Source of the DNA: Flavobacterium sp.
GTDB lineage: Bacteria > Bacteroidota > Bacteroidia > Flavobacteriales > Flavobacteriaceae
Length of the DNA: 64,000 nt
NCBI GenBank assembly: GCA_030151565.1
Contig: JASLDM010000116.1
Coordinates: forward strand, 11,563-75,562
Reading direction: 5' to 3'
In this document: piece by piece, positions 1 through 8,070 of the stretch
Numbering within the stretch: the stretch's first letter is position 1
Layout: each line of letters begins with the position of its first letter
The notes under the pieces: model-generated
Database searches by the model: none
Seen by the model: only the letters and a program-made list of their open reading frames with translations
What the model was told of the DNA's origin: nothing
Translations under genes and position numbers: made by a program

Positions 1-342
1 TGGAGTGCTGATATGGAAGAACGATGGACGCCAGAGAATCCAAATGCTAATATTCCACGCCTAACAACTGATCCTAAAAGTTCTTGGACAAATCAATCAG
101 ATCGTTTTTTGGTTGATCGTTCTTTCTTGAAGCTGAAGAATATTACGTTGAGTTATAATTTTCCTCAGCAGTGGTTACAGAAAATAGATTTGAAAGCAGC
201 TTCTGTTTATGTTCAAGCTGAAAATTTGTTTACTTGGACCAAAGAGCAAGGAATGGATCCAGAGCAAACCTTTAACGGAACAACATATTATCGATATCCA
301 GCAATGAAGACTATTTCATTCGGAATTAATTTAAATTTATAA
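1..342 (+). CDS. SusC/RagA-type TonB-linked outer membrane protein, C-terminal fragment
   Basis: The reading frame is open from base 1, so this is the 3' end of a gene that begins before the window; about 113 residues are visible. They match the last beta-strands of SusC/RagA outer-membrane receptors: the segment SFLKLKNITLSYNFP, then the typical VYVQAENLFTWT strand, a YRYPAMKTISFGINL stretch, and a final strand ending in Leu as in barrel proteins inserted by BAM. SusC proteins form the TonB-driven barrel that imports oligosaccharides or peptides under a SusD lid. The susD-like gene follows after 4 bp, the normal SusCD order. The substrate cannot be told because no degradative enzyme gene is in view. 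Confidence 0.9.
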   Translation, partial: WSADMEERWTPENPNANIPRLTTDPKSSWTNQSDRFLVDRSFLKLKNITLSYNFPQQWLQKIDLKAASVYVQAENLFTWTKEQGMDPEQTFNGTTYYRYPAMKTISFGINLNL

Positions 343-346
343 TATA

Positions 347-1852
347 ATGAAAACTAGATATATTAATTCAATTCTTCTGTTTTTTGTGACTATTTCTTTG
401 ATCTCTTGTGATTTAGAGACTAATCCTACAAATGCAGTAAATGAAAATGAAGTTTTTAAAACTACTTCTTCAACAGAAAAAGTTTTGAATGGAACTTGGG
501 CAAATTTGATGGAATCCTTTTATTCTTTCGCCAATCCTGGGTTTGGGGCATTTTTGCGAACTAATGATGCTATGGGATCTGATGTAGTTGTGAATACGCG
601 CTATGGCTTTAGAAATCATTACGCATTTACAGCTTTGTATGCAAAAGAGGCTACAAATACGTTTAGTTGGATGCTTACTTACAAAACGATTAATAATGCC
701 AATGCGGTGATTCAGAATATTGATTCGGCTTTAGGTTCAGATGATGATAAAAAGCGCATTAAAGGGCAGGCTTTGGGATTACGCGGATTTATGTATCTCC
801 ACCTAGCATCAAGTTATGCATTTGCGGTTGATAAGGATCCTAATGCGTTGGTAGGGCCTATTTATCTTTTTCCAACAACGAGCGAAACAAAACCGCAGTC
901 TGCAGCTACTGTTTTGGAGGTTTATAGGCAATCCATCGCTGATTTAGAAGAAGCGCTTTTTTTAATACCCGAGAGTTATAAGCGCAATAGAAAGGATAAG
1001 ATCGACGTGGATGTAATTTTAGGATTGTTGTCTCGGGCTACTTTGTATGCAAGAGAGTGGGAGAAAAGTAAAAAATACTCGGCTCAATTATTGGCTAAAA
1101 ATAATTATCTGATGACAGAGAGCGAATATAAAAGTGGGTTTAACGATGTGGCTAATAATGAATGGATTTGGGGACACGCCCAAACTGCAGAACAGAGCAA
1201 TGCTAGTTATCAGTTTCATTATTTGGATACCACTTCCGAAGAAAGTTATTATTATAGTTTTAATGTAGATCCTTATTTTAAAGATTTGTTTGATGAAGGA
1301 GATTATCGAAAATCAATGATTCATTGGGCGCCAGATCCTGGTAAAAACCCAAGTACCGAAACTTTTGCGTGGCTTCGATATGCTAAATTTAAATTTAAAG
1401 CTGGTTTGGTTGCTGATATTGTTTTGATGCGTACTTCTGAAATTTATTTAATTAATGCGGAAGCTAAAGCGAGATTAGGAGATGCGGATGCTTTAAATGT
1501 TGTTAATATCTTGTTGCAAGCGCGTGGTGCTAATCTAGTTTCGGAAGTTTCTGGTGACGCATTGTTGGAACAGATTTGGAAAGAAAGACGCAGAGAATTA
1601 TTTGGAGAAGGCTTTGGTTTGATTGATATTATTAGAAATCAACAATCAGTAGTTAGAAAGGCTTATCCTCAAGATGTAAAAGTGGCGTATCGTTTTATTA
1701 ATGAACAAGGGCAAGAGCAAGAAGTACAATTGATACCTCAAGGGCATCGTATTCTTAATTTTCCAGATCAAAGTCCATTCGTTGCAAATAGTCCTTATTA
1801 TTTATATAGAGTTCCTAATTCAGAGGAATTAATTAATGAGAATTTCAAATAG
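347..1852 (+). CDS. SusD/RagB family nutrient-binding outer membrane lipoprotein
   Basis: This is a 501-residue protein with a lipoprotein signal: charged start MKTR, hydrophobic run, lipobox LISC with the lipidated Cys at about residue 21. The body has the helical SusD layout, with the alpha-helical region GLRGFMYLHLASSYAFAV in the N-terminal third and the C-terminal hallmark IWKERRRELFGEGFGLIDIIRN typical of RagB/SusD. SusD proteins sit on the cell surface and act as the substrate-binding lid of the SusC transporter; the SusC end is 4 bp upstream, so the pair is co-transcribed. Length is normal for the family. No glycosidase, sulfatase or peptidase gene lies downstream inside the window, so the ligand is open. 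Confidence 0.93.
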   Translation: MKTRYINSILLFFVTISLISCDLETNPTNAVNENEVFKTTSSTEKVLNGTWANLMESFYSFANPGFGAFLRTNDAMGSDVVVNTRYGFRNHYAFTALYAKEATNTFSWMLTYKTINNANAVIQNIDSALGSDDDKKRIKGQALGLRGFMYLHLASSYAFAVDKDPNALVGPIYLFPTTSETKPQSAATVLEVYRQSIADLEEALFLIPESYKRNRKDKIDVDVILGLLSRATLYAREWEKSKKYSAQLLAKNNYLMTESEYKSGFNDVANNEWIWGHAQTAEQSNASYQFHYLDTTSEESYYYSFNVDPYFKDLFDEGDYRKSMIHWAPDPGKNPSTETFAWLRYAKFKFKAGLVADIVLMRTSEIYLINAEAKARLGDADALNVVNILLQARGANLVSEVSGDALLEQIWKERRRELFGEGFGLIDIIRNQQSVVRKAYPQDVKVAYRFINEQGQEQEVQLIPQGHRILNFPDQSPFVANSPYYLYRVPNSEELINENFK

Positions 1853-1956
1853 TTGATTTTTGTCTTATAAAAATTTTTGAAATTAGATAACAGATGTGTT
1901 TGGAGGTGAAAGCAGGTCTTGAGTTATGATAAACACACTGTTTTATATTATATTAA

Positions 1957-1964
1957 TATCTTTG
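1957..1964 (+). promoter_or_regulatory. -7 promoter element of the LuxR-type regulator gene
   Basis: TATCTTTG is a perfect match to the Bacteroidota -7 consensus TAnnTTTG, 20 bp before the regulator's ATG. Between the two lies ATGAAATAA (1975-1983), a two-codon start-stop frame ending 1 nt before the real start. Confidence 0.6.
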
Positions 1965-1984
1965 GAGAGAAAAAATGAAATAAT

Positions 1985-2626
1985 ATGTTGCATGTAATTA
2001 TTGCGGAAAAATACGACCTTGTACGCTGTGGTTTACATTTTCTAGTTTCGGAAGTTTTAGGGAAAGAGATTATTGTAGATGATGTAAAGACATATTTAGA
2101 ACTTGAAGAAGTTTTGGGTTTTAATTCGCAGGCGATGGTGTTGGTAGATGTGAATTATCTGGAAGTATCGTCTATTTTATCATTGCAAAAAAAATTTCCT
2201 GAATCAAATTGGCTTTTGCTTTTTTCAGATTTTTTTGAAGAAGGATTGTCGGTTTTAACTGTTCGAAAAGGAGTTTTTAGTGCGATTCAAAAGAGTGATA
2301 GTTTGGATATGTGGAGGGAAGCTTTAAAAGAAGTCGCTTCGGGGACGGTTTATCTTTCAAGGCTAATTCAGCAAAAAATTACGGATCGTATGCCAATTAG
2401 TGAGTATGAAAAATGTATTTTAACGCCCTCTGAACGCGCGATTTTAAAGGAAGTTGCCTCAGGAAAAATGACAAAGGAAATAGCAGCTCTTAGAAATGTA
2501 AGTATTCATACTATTATTACACATCGAAAAAATATTTTCAAAAAGCTAGGCGTTAATAATGTATTTGATGCAACTCGTTATGCTGTAAAAACAGGTATTA
2601 TAACTATACAGGAATATTATATTTAA
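1985..2626 (+). CDS. LuxR/NarL-type response regulator with altered receiver pocket
   Basis: The protein has 213 residues. Residues 1-125 resemble a receiver domain and 145-210 form a LuxR-type helix-turn-helix (LTPSERAILKEVASGKMTKEIA, then SIHTIITHRKNIFKKLGV). The receiver keeps the phospho-acceptor Asp (D55 in VLVDVN), a Ser in the switch position (S81) and the conserved Lys (K103), but the usual N-terminal acidic pair DD is E8-K9, which should weaken Mg2+ binding. It may therefore be poorly phosphorylated or regulated otherwise. No partner histidine kinase gene is adjacent. It stands alone between a -7 element and a strong terminator and could control the SusCD genes upstream, which is inference from position only. 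Confidence 0.85.
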   Translation: MLHVIIAEKYDLVRCGLHFLVSEVLGKEIIVDDVKTYLELEEVLGFNSQAMVLVDVNYLEVSSILSLQKKFPESNWLLLFSDFFEEGLSVLTVRKGVFSAIQKSDSLDMWREALKEVASGTVYLSRLIQQKITDRMPISEYEKCILTPSERAILKEVASGKMTKEIAALRNVSIHTIITHRKNIFKKLGVNNVFDATRYAVKTGIITIQEYYI

Positions 2627-2630
2627 ATAA

Positions 2631-2657
2631 AAAAAACTGCTTAAAGCAGTTTTTTTT
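2631..2657. terminator. Bidirectional Rho-independent terminator
   Basis: A 12-bp inverted repeat with core ACTGCTT/AAGCAGT is flanked by A and T tracts, so it can end the regulator mRNA on the plus strand and the engB mRNA on the minus strand. Confidence 0.85.
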
Positions 2658-3277
2658 TATTTAATATTGTGATTTTTAAAGATGTCTTGATTGATTTGAT
2701 CGATATAGTCCAGTAGTTCTTCTCTACCAGTTTTATCTTCAGAAGAAGTAATGAAATATGGTGGCATTTCCTCCCAATTGTTCGCAAACATTGCTTTTTG
2801 GTAAGCGCTAATATGTTGGTGGATTTTTGTCTTTCCAATTTTATCAGCTTTTGTAAAGATAATTGCAAATGGGATCTCGCTTTCACCCAGATAATTCATA
2901 AAGTCAATATCTATTGCTTGTGCATCGTGTCGAATGTCTACTAATACAAAAGCAGAAACAAGTTGTTCTCTTTTTTCAAAATACTCAGTGATAAAGCTTT
3001 GAAATGTTTGTTTTGTTTTCTTAGAAACTTTAGCATAACCATAACCAGGCAAATCGACTAAAAACCAATTTGAATTGATTTTGAAGTGATTGATTAGTTG
3101 TGTTTTACCGGGTTTTCCAGAAGTTTTTGCAAGTCCTTTTTTATCGGTAAGCATATTGATTAACGACGATTTTCCTACGTTAGATCTTCCGATAAAGGCG
3201 TATTCAGGTAAAGGTTCTTTAGGGCATTTACTTACTTCTGAATTACTGATTATAAATTCTGAGGTATTGATTTTCAT
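2657..3277 (-). CDS. engB: Ribosome biogenesis GTPase EngB/YsxC
   Basis: This 206-residue GTPase belongs to the YihA/EngB (YsxC) family, required for assembly of the 50S ribosomal subunit. All G motifs are visible: P-loop GRSNVGKSSLIN (G1), the G2 region GKTQLINHF, DLPGYGYAKV (G3), TKADK (G4) and TSSEDKTG (G5). Length is normal for the family. It follows the alpha/beta hydrolase gene on the same strand with a 5-bp gap, so the two probably share the promoter at 4078-4085. The start MKINTSEFIISNSEVSKCP fits family N-termini. Confidence 0.96.
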   Translation of the reverse strand: MKINTSEFIISNSEVSKCPKEPLPEYAFIGRSNVGKSSLINMLTDKKGLAKTSGKPGKTQLINHFKINSNWFLVDLPGYGYAKVSKKTKQTFQSFITEYFEKREQLVSAFVLVDIRHDAQAIDIDFMNYLGESEIPFAIIFTKADKIGKTKIHQHISAYQKAMFANNWEEMPPYFITSSEDKTGREELLDYIDQINQDIFKNHNIK

Positions 3278-3282
3278 TTTTT

Positions 3283-4059
3283 TTACATATTTCTTTTAGT
3301 CATCCAAGCGTCTAATAATTTATTAAACTCTTCTGGATGTTCCATCATTGCAGCGTGACCACATTTTTCAATCCAAAATAACTCAGCGTCAGGTAAGAGT
3401 TCGTTAAATTCCACAGCAACTTCGGGTGGAGTTACTTTGTCATTTCTTCCCCAAATTAAACATGTTGGTACTTGAATAGAAGGCAGGTCTTTTGCCATAT
3501 TATGACGAATAGCGCTTTTTGCAATTGTAATAGTTTTGATAACTTTCATACGATCGTTAACACTATCAAAAACTTCATCTACCAATTCTTTGGTTGCGAT
3601 TTTAGGATCGTAAAAAACGTCTTCAGCTTTCTTTTTAATGTATTCGTAATTTCCGCGTTTAGGATAGCTGTCTCCCATAGCGCTTTCGTAAAGGCCAGAG
3701 CTTCCAGTAAGAATTAATCCTTTTAAAAGTTCAGGACACATTTTAGCAACATAAAGTGCTATGTGTCCGCCTAATGAATTCCCTAGAAGAATCACTTGGT
3801 CGAAACCTTTAAACAAGATAAAGTCTCTTACAAATTTTGCAAAAGCTTTTACGTTAGTTTTTAAAATACTATTTGTATATAGTGGTAGCTCAGGTATTAC
3901 TACTTTGTATCCTTTGCTTGGGAAGTAATTTGCTACTCCGTCGAAGTTACTTAAGCCTCCCATTAGTCCGTGCAGTATAATGATAGGCGTGCCTTCTCCT
4001 GCTTCGTAATAACGGTATTTGCCTTCTTCTTTTAAAGTTCGCTCCATGTAGTCTTTCAT
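3283..4059 (-). CDS. Alpha/beta hydrolase
   Basis: From the chosen start (MKDYMERTLKEEG...) this is a 258-residue alpha/beta-fold hydrolase. The oxyanion segment is LHGLMGG, the nucleophile elbow is GNSLGGH, the acid is the Asp of GRNDKVTPP and the catalytic His lies in CGHAAMMEHPEEF. The substrate is unknown; esterase or C-C hydrolase activity is possible. The frame stays open upstream to 4140, but a perfect -7 element (4078-4085) lies inside that extension, so the ATG at 4059, about 15 nt after the likely transcription start, is preferred. It is the first gene of an operon with engB. Confidence 0.88.
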   Translation of the reverse strand: MKDYMERTLKEEGKYRYYEAGEGTPIIILHGLMGGLSNFDGVANYFPSKGYKVVIPELPLYTNSILKTNVKAFAKFVRDFILFKGFDQVILLGNSLGGHIALYVAKMCPELLKGLILTGSSGLYESAMGDSYPKRGNYEYIKKKAEDVFYDPKIATKELVDEVFDSVNDRMKVIKTITIAKSAIRHNMAKDLPSIQVPTCLIWGRNDKVTPPEVAVEFNELLPDAELFWIEKCGHAAMMEHPEEFNKLLDAWMTKRNM

Positions 4060-4077
4060 GCGATTTTTAAATTCATA

Positions 4078-4085
4078 CAAATATA
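4078..4085 (-). promoter_or_regulatory. -7 promoter element of the hydrolase-engB operon
   Basis: TATATTTG on the minus strand matches TAnnTTTG exactly and lies 18 nt before the ATG at 4059. Its position argues against the longer reading of the hydrolase gene. Confidence 0.65.
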
Positions 4086-4304
4086 AGGTTTTATAATTTA
4101 CAAATTTTGAATCCATAGATAAAAAGACAAAATAGGTCAAAAAAAGATGTTTGTTTCAACTTTAGAAAACAGTGGTAAGTTGTTTTTTAAGTAAGGTTTA
4201 AGAATCTTTTAAGGAATGCTTGTTTTGCTATGACTGATTGAATATGAGGTGTTTGTTGATTAAAGGAGGTGTTAAACGTTAAAACAGTAAAACTTATTAA
4301 CAAA

Positions 4305-4330
4305 GTGGGAAAAAGTGGTAAATGGTGGTA
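4305..4330 (+). promoter_or_regulatory. Probable MraZ operator (three GTGG repeats, 10-bp period)
   Basis: GTGGGA, GTGGTA and GTGGTA start at 4305, 4315 and 4325, exactly 10 bp apart. They lie just upstream of the -7 element at 4341. Known MraZ operators are short GTGGG-like direct repeats with about 10-bp spacing in front of mraZ, so this is most simply the autoregulatory site of the division cluster. Confidence 0.75.
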
Positions 4331-4340
4331 AAAAAATAGC

Positions 4341-4348
4341 TACATTTG
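4341..4348 (+). promoter_or_regulatory. -7 promoter element of the dcw cluster
   Basis: TACATTTG matches TAnnTTTG exactly. It begins 11 bp after the last MraZ-type repeat and 32 bp before the TTG start of mraZ. The 313-bp stretch 4060-4372 holds only this promoter, the operator and the divergent promoter at 4078. Confidence 0.7.
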
Positions 4349-4372
4349 CTATAAATAACTAAAAGCTACTTT

Positions 4373-4831
4373 TTGAACTCAATTATAGGTACATATGAAT
4401 GTAAAATCGACACCAAAGGAAGGTTGTTGGTTCCTGCTTTGTTGAAAAAGCAGTTGCCGGCTATTGCTGATGGTTTTGTGTTGAAACGTTCTGTGTTTGA
4501 GTCTTGCTTGGAGTTGTGGCCAATGGAAGAATGGAATAAAATGATGTTGAAAATCAATTCTTTGAATCCTTTCGTAAAAAAGAATAATGATTTTATTCGA
4601 AAATTTATGGCTGGAGTTAAAATGGTAGAAATTGACGATGCTGGTCGTTTATTAGTGGCTAAGGATTTAATTGAATTTGCATCGATTTCAAAAGAAATTG
4701 TGTTGTCTTCAAAGGTAAACATAATTGAGATTTGGGATAAGAATGCGTATGAAGATACGTTAAATAATGATGATTTTGATTTTGGAGAATTGGCAGAAGA
4801 AGTAATGGGTAATTTGAATTTTGATGAATAA
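4373..4831 (+). CDS. mraZ: Division/cell wall cluster transcriptional regulator MraZ
   Basis: This 152-residue protein has two AbrB-like MraZ repeats: IIGTYECKIDTKGRLLVPALLKK at the N-terminus and KMVEIDDAGRLLVAKDL in the second half, each with the DxxGRL(L)V core that contacts DNA. MraZ oligomerises and represses its own promoter in known cases. The start is a TTG: no ATG or GTG occurs in frame after the stop codon at 4352-4354, and the promoter lies at 4341. It overlaps rsmH by 8 bp and opens the division cluster. Confidence 0.95.
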   Translation: MNSIIGTYECKIDTKGRLLVPALLKKQLPAIADGFVLKRSVFESCLELWPMEEWNKMMLKINSLNPFVKKNNDFIRKFMAGVKMVEIDDAGRLLVAKDLIEFASISKEIVLSSKVNIIEIWDKNAYEDTLNNDDFDFGELAEEVMGNLNFDE

Positions 4832-5732
4832 CGAATACGAATATCACAATCCGGTTTTACTGAAAGAGAGTGTTGATGGTTTGAATATTAAGCCAGATGG
4901 CATTTATGTAGATGTGACTTTTGGTGGTGGAGGGCATTCTAGGGAGATTTTAAATCGATTAGGAGCGAAAGGGAAACTTTTTGCTTTTGATCAAGATGAA
5001 GATGCTTTGGCGAATGCGATAGATGATCCAAGATTTACATTGATAAATCAGAATTTTAGACACTTAAAGCGTTATTTGCGATTTTATGGTGTACGTGAGG
5101 TCGATGGTGTTTTGGGAGATTTAGGTGTTTCATCACACCAATTTGATGTTGCAGAGCGTGGTTTTTCAACAAGATTTGATGCTGAGTTGGACATGCGTAT
5201 GAATCAATCTGGTGCCCTGTCTGCATACCATGTGATTAATGAATATGAGGAAAAAGATTTGCGTCGATTGTTTTTTCAGTATGGTGATTTGAAAAATGCA
5301 GGAGCACTTGCAAGTACAATTGTTGCGGCAAGAAATGAAAGTCCGATTAAAAACACAGAAACTCTGAAGGTAATACTTTCGAGGTTTTTGCCTGCTCACA
5401 AGAGTAATAAGATTTTGGCTCAAATTTATCAAGCAATTCGAATTGAAGTTAATGAGGAAATTGAGGTGCTTAAAGAGATGCTTGAGCAGAGCTTGGAGGT
5501 TTTGAATGTTGGTGGGCGTTTAAGTGTTATTTCATATCATTCATTAGAAGATCGATTGGTGAAGAGGTTTATGAAAAATGGGATGTTTGAAGGTGAACCA
5601 GAGAGAGATTTTTTTGGTCGATTTGAGGTTCCTTTAAAGCAATTAGGGAAAATAATTGTTCCTTCGGAAGAGGAATTAGCTGTAAATAATAGAGCACGAT
5701 CAGCGAAGTTGAGAATAGCAGAAAAAAAATAA
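4824..5732 (+). CDS. rsmH: 16S rRNA m4C1402 methyltransferase RsmH (MraW)
   Basis: The protein is about 302 residues. RsmH N4-methylates C1402 of 16S rRNA using S-adenosylmethionine. Visible are the N-terminal HNPVLLKESVDGL, the SAM-binding DVTFGGGGHSREIL and the family signatures GDLGVSSHQFD, ERGFSTRFDAELDMRMNQ and VISYHSLEDRLVKRF, ending NNRARSAKLRIAEKK. The ATG at 4824 overlaps the end of mraZ by 8 bp; a TTG one codon earlier is possible but less likely. Its stop overlaps the ftsL start by one base, so translation is probably coupled. Confidence 0.96.
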   Translation: MNNEYEYHNPVLLKESVDGLNIKPDGIYVDVTFGGGGHSREILNRLGAKGKLFAFDQDEDALANAIDDPRFTLINQNFRHLKRYLRFYGVREVDGVLGDLGVSSHQFDVAERGFSTRFDAELDMRMNQSGALSAYHVINEYEEKDLRRLFFQYGDLKNAGALASTIVAARNESPIKNTETLKVILSRFLPAHKSNKILAQIYQAIRIEVNEEIEVLKEMLEQSLEVLNVGGRLSVISYHSLEDRLVKRFMKNGMFEGEPERDFFGRFEVPLKQLGKIIVPSEEELAVNNRARSAKLRIAEKK

Positions 5733-6079
5733 TGAAATTAAGTTTGTATGACATAGTAAAAGCTAAATACTTGGTTGATGAGAATTCTGCCAAGAATTGG
5801 CTTTTTATTATTTTCTTAATTATCATGAGTTTGTTGATGATTGGGAATATTCATGTTTATGAAGATAAGGGCTTTCAGGTTGAAAAGCTGAATCACGAAA
5901 TAAAGGAGTTGCGAACAGAGTTTGTGCAAACACGTTCGGAATTGATGGTAATGAAAATGGAGTCCTCTATTTCTACAAAAATGGAAGATAATGAGATTTT
6001 TCCATCGGAGGTTCCTCCTCAAAAGATTAAAGTTGTAAAAGAAGCAAAGGAAGGGTTTTGGACTAAATTATGGCAGTAG
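5732..6079 (+). CDS. ftsL: FtsL-like cell division protein
   Basis: A 115-residue bitopic membrane protein: a short cytoplasmic N-terminus, one membrane segment near residues 30-50 (WLFIIFLIIMSLLMIGNIHV), then a heptad-like coiled-coil stretch (KLNHEIKELRTEFVQTRSELMVM). The name rests on this topology and on its place between rsmH and ftsI, as in other Bacteroidota; FtsL sequences are too divergent for a firm motif. FtsL normally pairs with FtsB in the FtsQLB complex at the division site. Its end overlaps ftsI by 10 bp. Confidence 0.85.
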   Translation: MKLSLYDIVKAKYLVDENSAKNWLFIIFLIIMSLLMIGNIHVYEDKGFQVEKLNHEIKELRTEFVQTRSELMVMKMESSISTKMEDNEIFPSEVPPQKIKVVKEAKEGFWTKLWQ

Positions 6080-8070
6080 GTAATAAAAATATTTATCTAA
6101 ATATATATATCATTTCGGTGATCATTATTCTGATGGCTTTAGGGGTGGTTTGGCGTTTGTTTAGTATACAATACTTTCAAGGGGAAGAATTGCGTGAATT
6201 AGCAAAAAGCAGAAACGTTAGGACCACAGAAGTGCCAGCTAATAGAGGAAATATATACTCATCGGATGGGAGTTTATTGGCTACCTCTGTACCAGTATAT
6301 ACAATTCGATTTGATGCAGTTGCTCCAAAGAAAGAAGATTTTGAGAAGTATATAAAGCCATTATCTGATTCTTTAGCTAAAATGTTGAATAAAACTTCGT
6401 CTCAATACGAAGTAATGATGCGTATGGCTCGATCAAATGGTAATCGATATTTATTGATAACTAGGGATTTGAACTATTTAGATTATATGAGGATAAAGAG
6501 TTTTCCTTTGTTCAAATTAGGTGGGAATAGAGGGGGATTTATGGCGGATCAGCGTACTATTCGTCAACATCCAATAGGTAAAATTGCTCAAAGAACAATT
6601 GGTTACGAACGTATAAACGAGGATAATTCATATACTAGGGTGGGGATTGAAGGCGCGTATTCAAAGTATTTAAGAGGTACAGATGGATTACAGATTAGAC
6701 AGAAAATGTCTAAAAGCCACTATAAACCTATTAATGATGAAAATGAAAAAGAGCCGATTGATGGAAAAGATATAGTTTCAACAATAGACGTATATATTCA
6801 AGATATTGCTCATCACGCCCTTTTAAAACAATTGGAATATTATCAAGCAGATCATGGTTGTGTAATTGTGATGGAGGCAAAAACAGGAGCTATTCGTGCA
6901 ATTTCTAATTTAGGTAGAACTGAAAATGGTAGTTATTACGAAGCGGTAAATTATGCTATAGGGGAAAAACATGAGCCAGGGTCCACATTTAAATTGGCAG
7001 GATTGTTAGCTCTATTGGAGCATGGTAAAGCTGATACAGCAACCGTTTATGATACAAATGGTGGTGTGGTGAAGTTTTATGATCGCCGAGTTCGAGATTC
7101 TAAGCATGGTGGTTATGGTCAAATTTCTCTTGCAAGAGGAATTGAAGTGTCTTCAAATACAGTTATAACACAAGCTATTAATGAGGCTTATAAAAATAAT
7201 CCTACTGAATTTGTGTCTTATATAGAAAAATTAGGCATGGATAAGCCAATTGGTATTCCGATTGTGGGGGAAGCGCATCCGTATATTCCTAAGCCAGGAA
7301 AAAAAGGTTGGAGTGGAGTTGCTTTGCCTTGGATGGCTTTTGGGTATGGTTTGTCTTTGACTCCACTGCAAACATTGACATTGTATAATGCCGTTGCAAA
7401 TAATGGAGAAATGGTGAAACCGATGTTTGTTTCGGAAGTGAAAGAGTTTAATAAAACCATAGAGTCTTTTGATAAACAGGTTATTAATCCACAAATAGCT
7501 TCTCCTGAAGTAATAGAAAAGGTTCAAGCTATATTGGCGAATGTTGTTAAGAAAGGTACGGGGAGAAAACTATATTCTCCGAATTTTTCAATGGCAGGTA
7601 AAACTGGTACGGCACAAGTTAACTACGGAAAAGGGAAAGGTAGGGATATGTATTATTCATCATCTTTTGCTGGTTATTTTCCTGCAGAAAATCCAAAATA
7701 CTCTTGTATTGTTGTTATTCACAAGCCAGACCGATCTAAAAGTTATTATGGGGCAGATGTTTCTGGGCCTGTTTTTAAACGTATCGCTCAAAAAATTTAT
7801 ACCGACGTTCCATTTACTAAAGAAGTGCAGAACATAGATGCCGTACCTACAAAGATAGAATCAGAATATGAAAGTTATACTACCAAGGTAAATGCCGATA
7901 AAGAAAGTATGCCAGATGTACTTGGTATGTATGTGATGGATGCCATTCCTCTTTTGGAAAATTTAGGACTTAAAGTTATTTCAAATGGGGTTGGACGGGT
8001 ACGTAAACAATCTGTAAACGCAGGAAATAAAATAGAAAAAGATCAAACAGTAATATTGGATTTATCGTGA
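6070..8070 (+). CDS. ftsI: Septal peptidoglycan transpeptidase FtsI (PBP3) with C-terminal PASTA domain
   Basis: The protein has 666 residues: an N-terminal membrane anchor (about 10-30), a PBP dimerisation domain containing VPANRGNIYSSDG, and a transpeptidase domain with all three motifs: S305-T-F-K (in EPGSTFKLAG), SSNT and KTGTAQ near residue 511. A single PASTA domain ends the protein (MPDVLGMYVMDAIPLLENLGLKV). FtsI cross-links septal peptidoglycan with FtsW. The PASTA tail is usual in Bacteroidota FtsI but absent from E. coli PBP3. It overlaps ftsL (10 bp) and murE (4 bp), showing tight coupling. Confidence 0.95.
   Translation: MAVGNKNIYLNIYIISVIIILMALGVVWRLFSIQYFQGEELRELAKSRNVRTTEVPANRGNIYSSDGSLLATSVPVYTIRFDAVAPKKEDFEKYIKPLSDSLAKMLNKTSSQYEVMMRMARSNGNRYLLITRDLNYLDYMRIKSFPLFKLGGNRGGFMADQRTIRQHPIGKIAQRTIGYERINEDNSYTRVGIEGAYSKYLRGTDGLQIRQKMSKSHYKPINDENEKEPIDGKDIVSTIDVYIQDIAHHALLKQLEYYQADHGCVIVMEAKTGAIRAISNLGRTENGSYYEAVNYAIGEKHEPGSTFKLAGLLALLEHGKADTATVYDTNGGVVKFYDRRVRDSKHGGYGQISLARGIEVSSNTVITQAINEAYKNNPTEFVSYIEKLGMDKPIGIPIVGEAHPYIPKPGKKGWSGVALPWMAFGYGLSLTPLQTLTLYNAVANNGEMVKPMFVSEVKEFNKTIESFDKQVINPQIASPEVIEKVQAILANVVKKGTGRKLYSPNFSMAGKTGTAQVNYGKGKGRDMYYSSSFAGYFPAENPKYSCIVVIHKPDRSKSYYGADVSGPVFKRIAQKIYTDVPFTKEVQNIDAVPTKIESEYESYTTKVNADKESMPDVLGMYVMDAIPLLENLGLKVISNGVGRVRKQSVNAGNKIEKDQTVILDLS

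Noticed and set aside
4060..4140. N-terminal extension of the alpha/beta hydrolase
   Set aside because: An exact -7 element (4078-4085) lies inside it, and the extra residues are not typical of the family.
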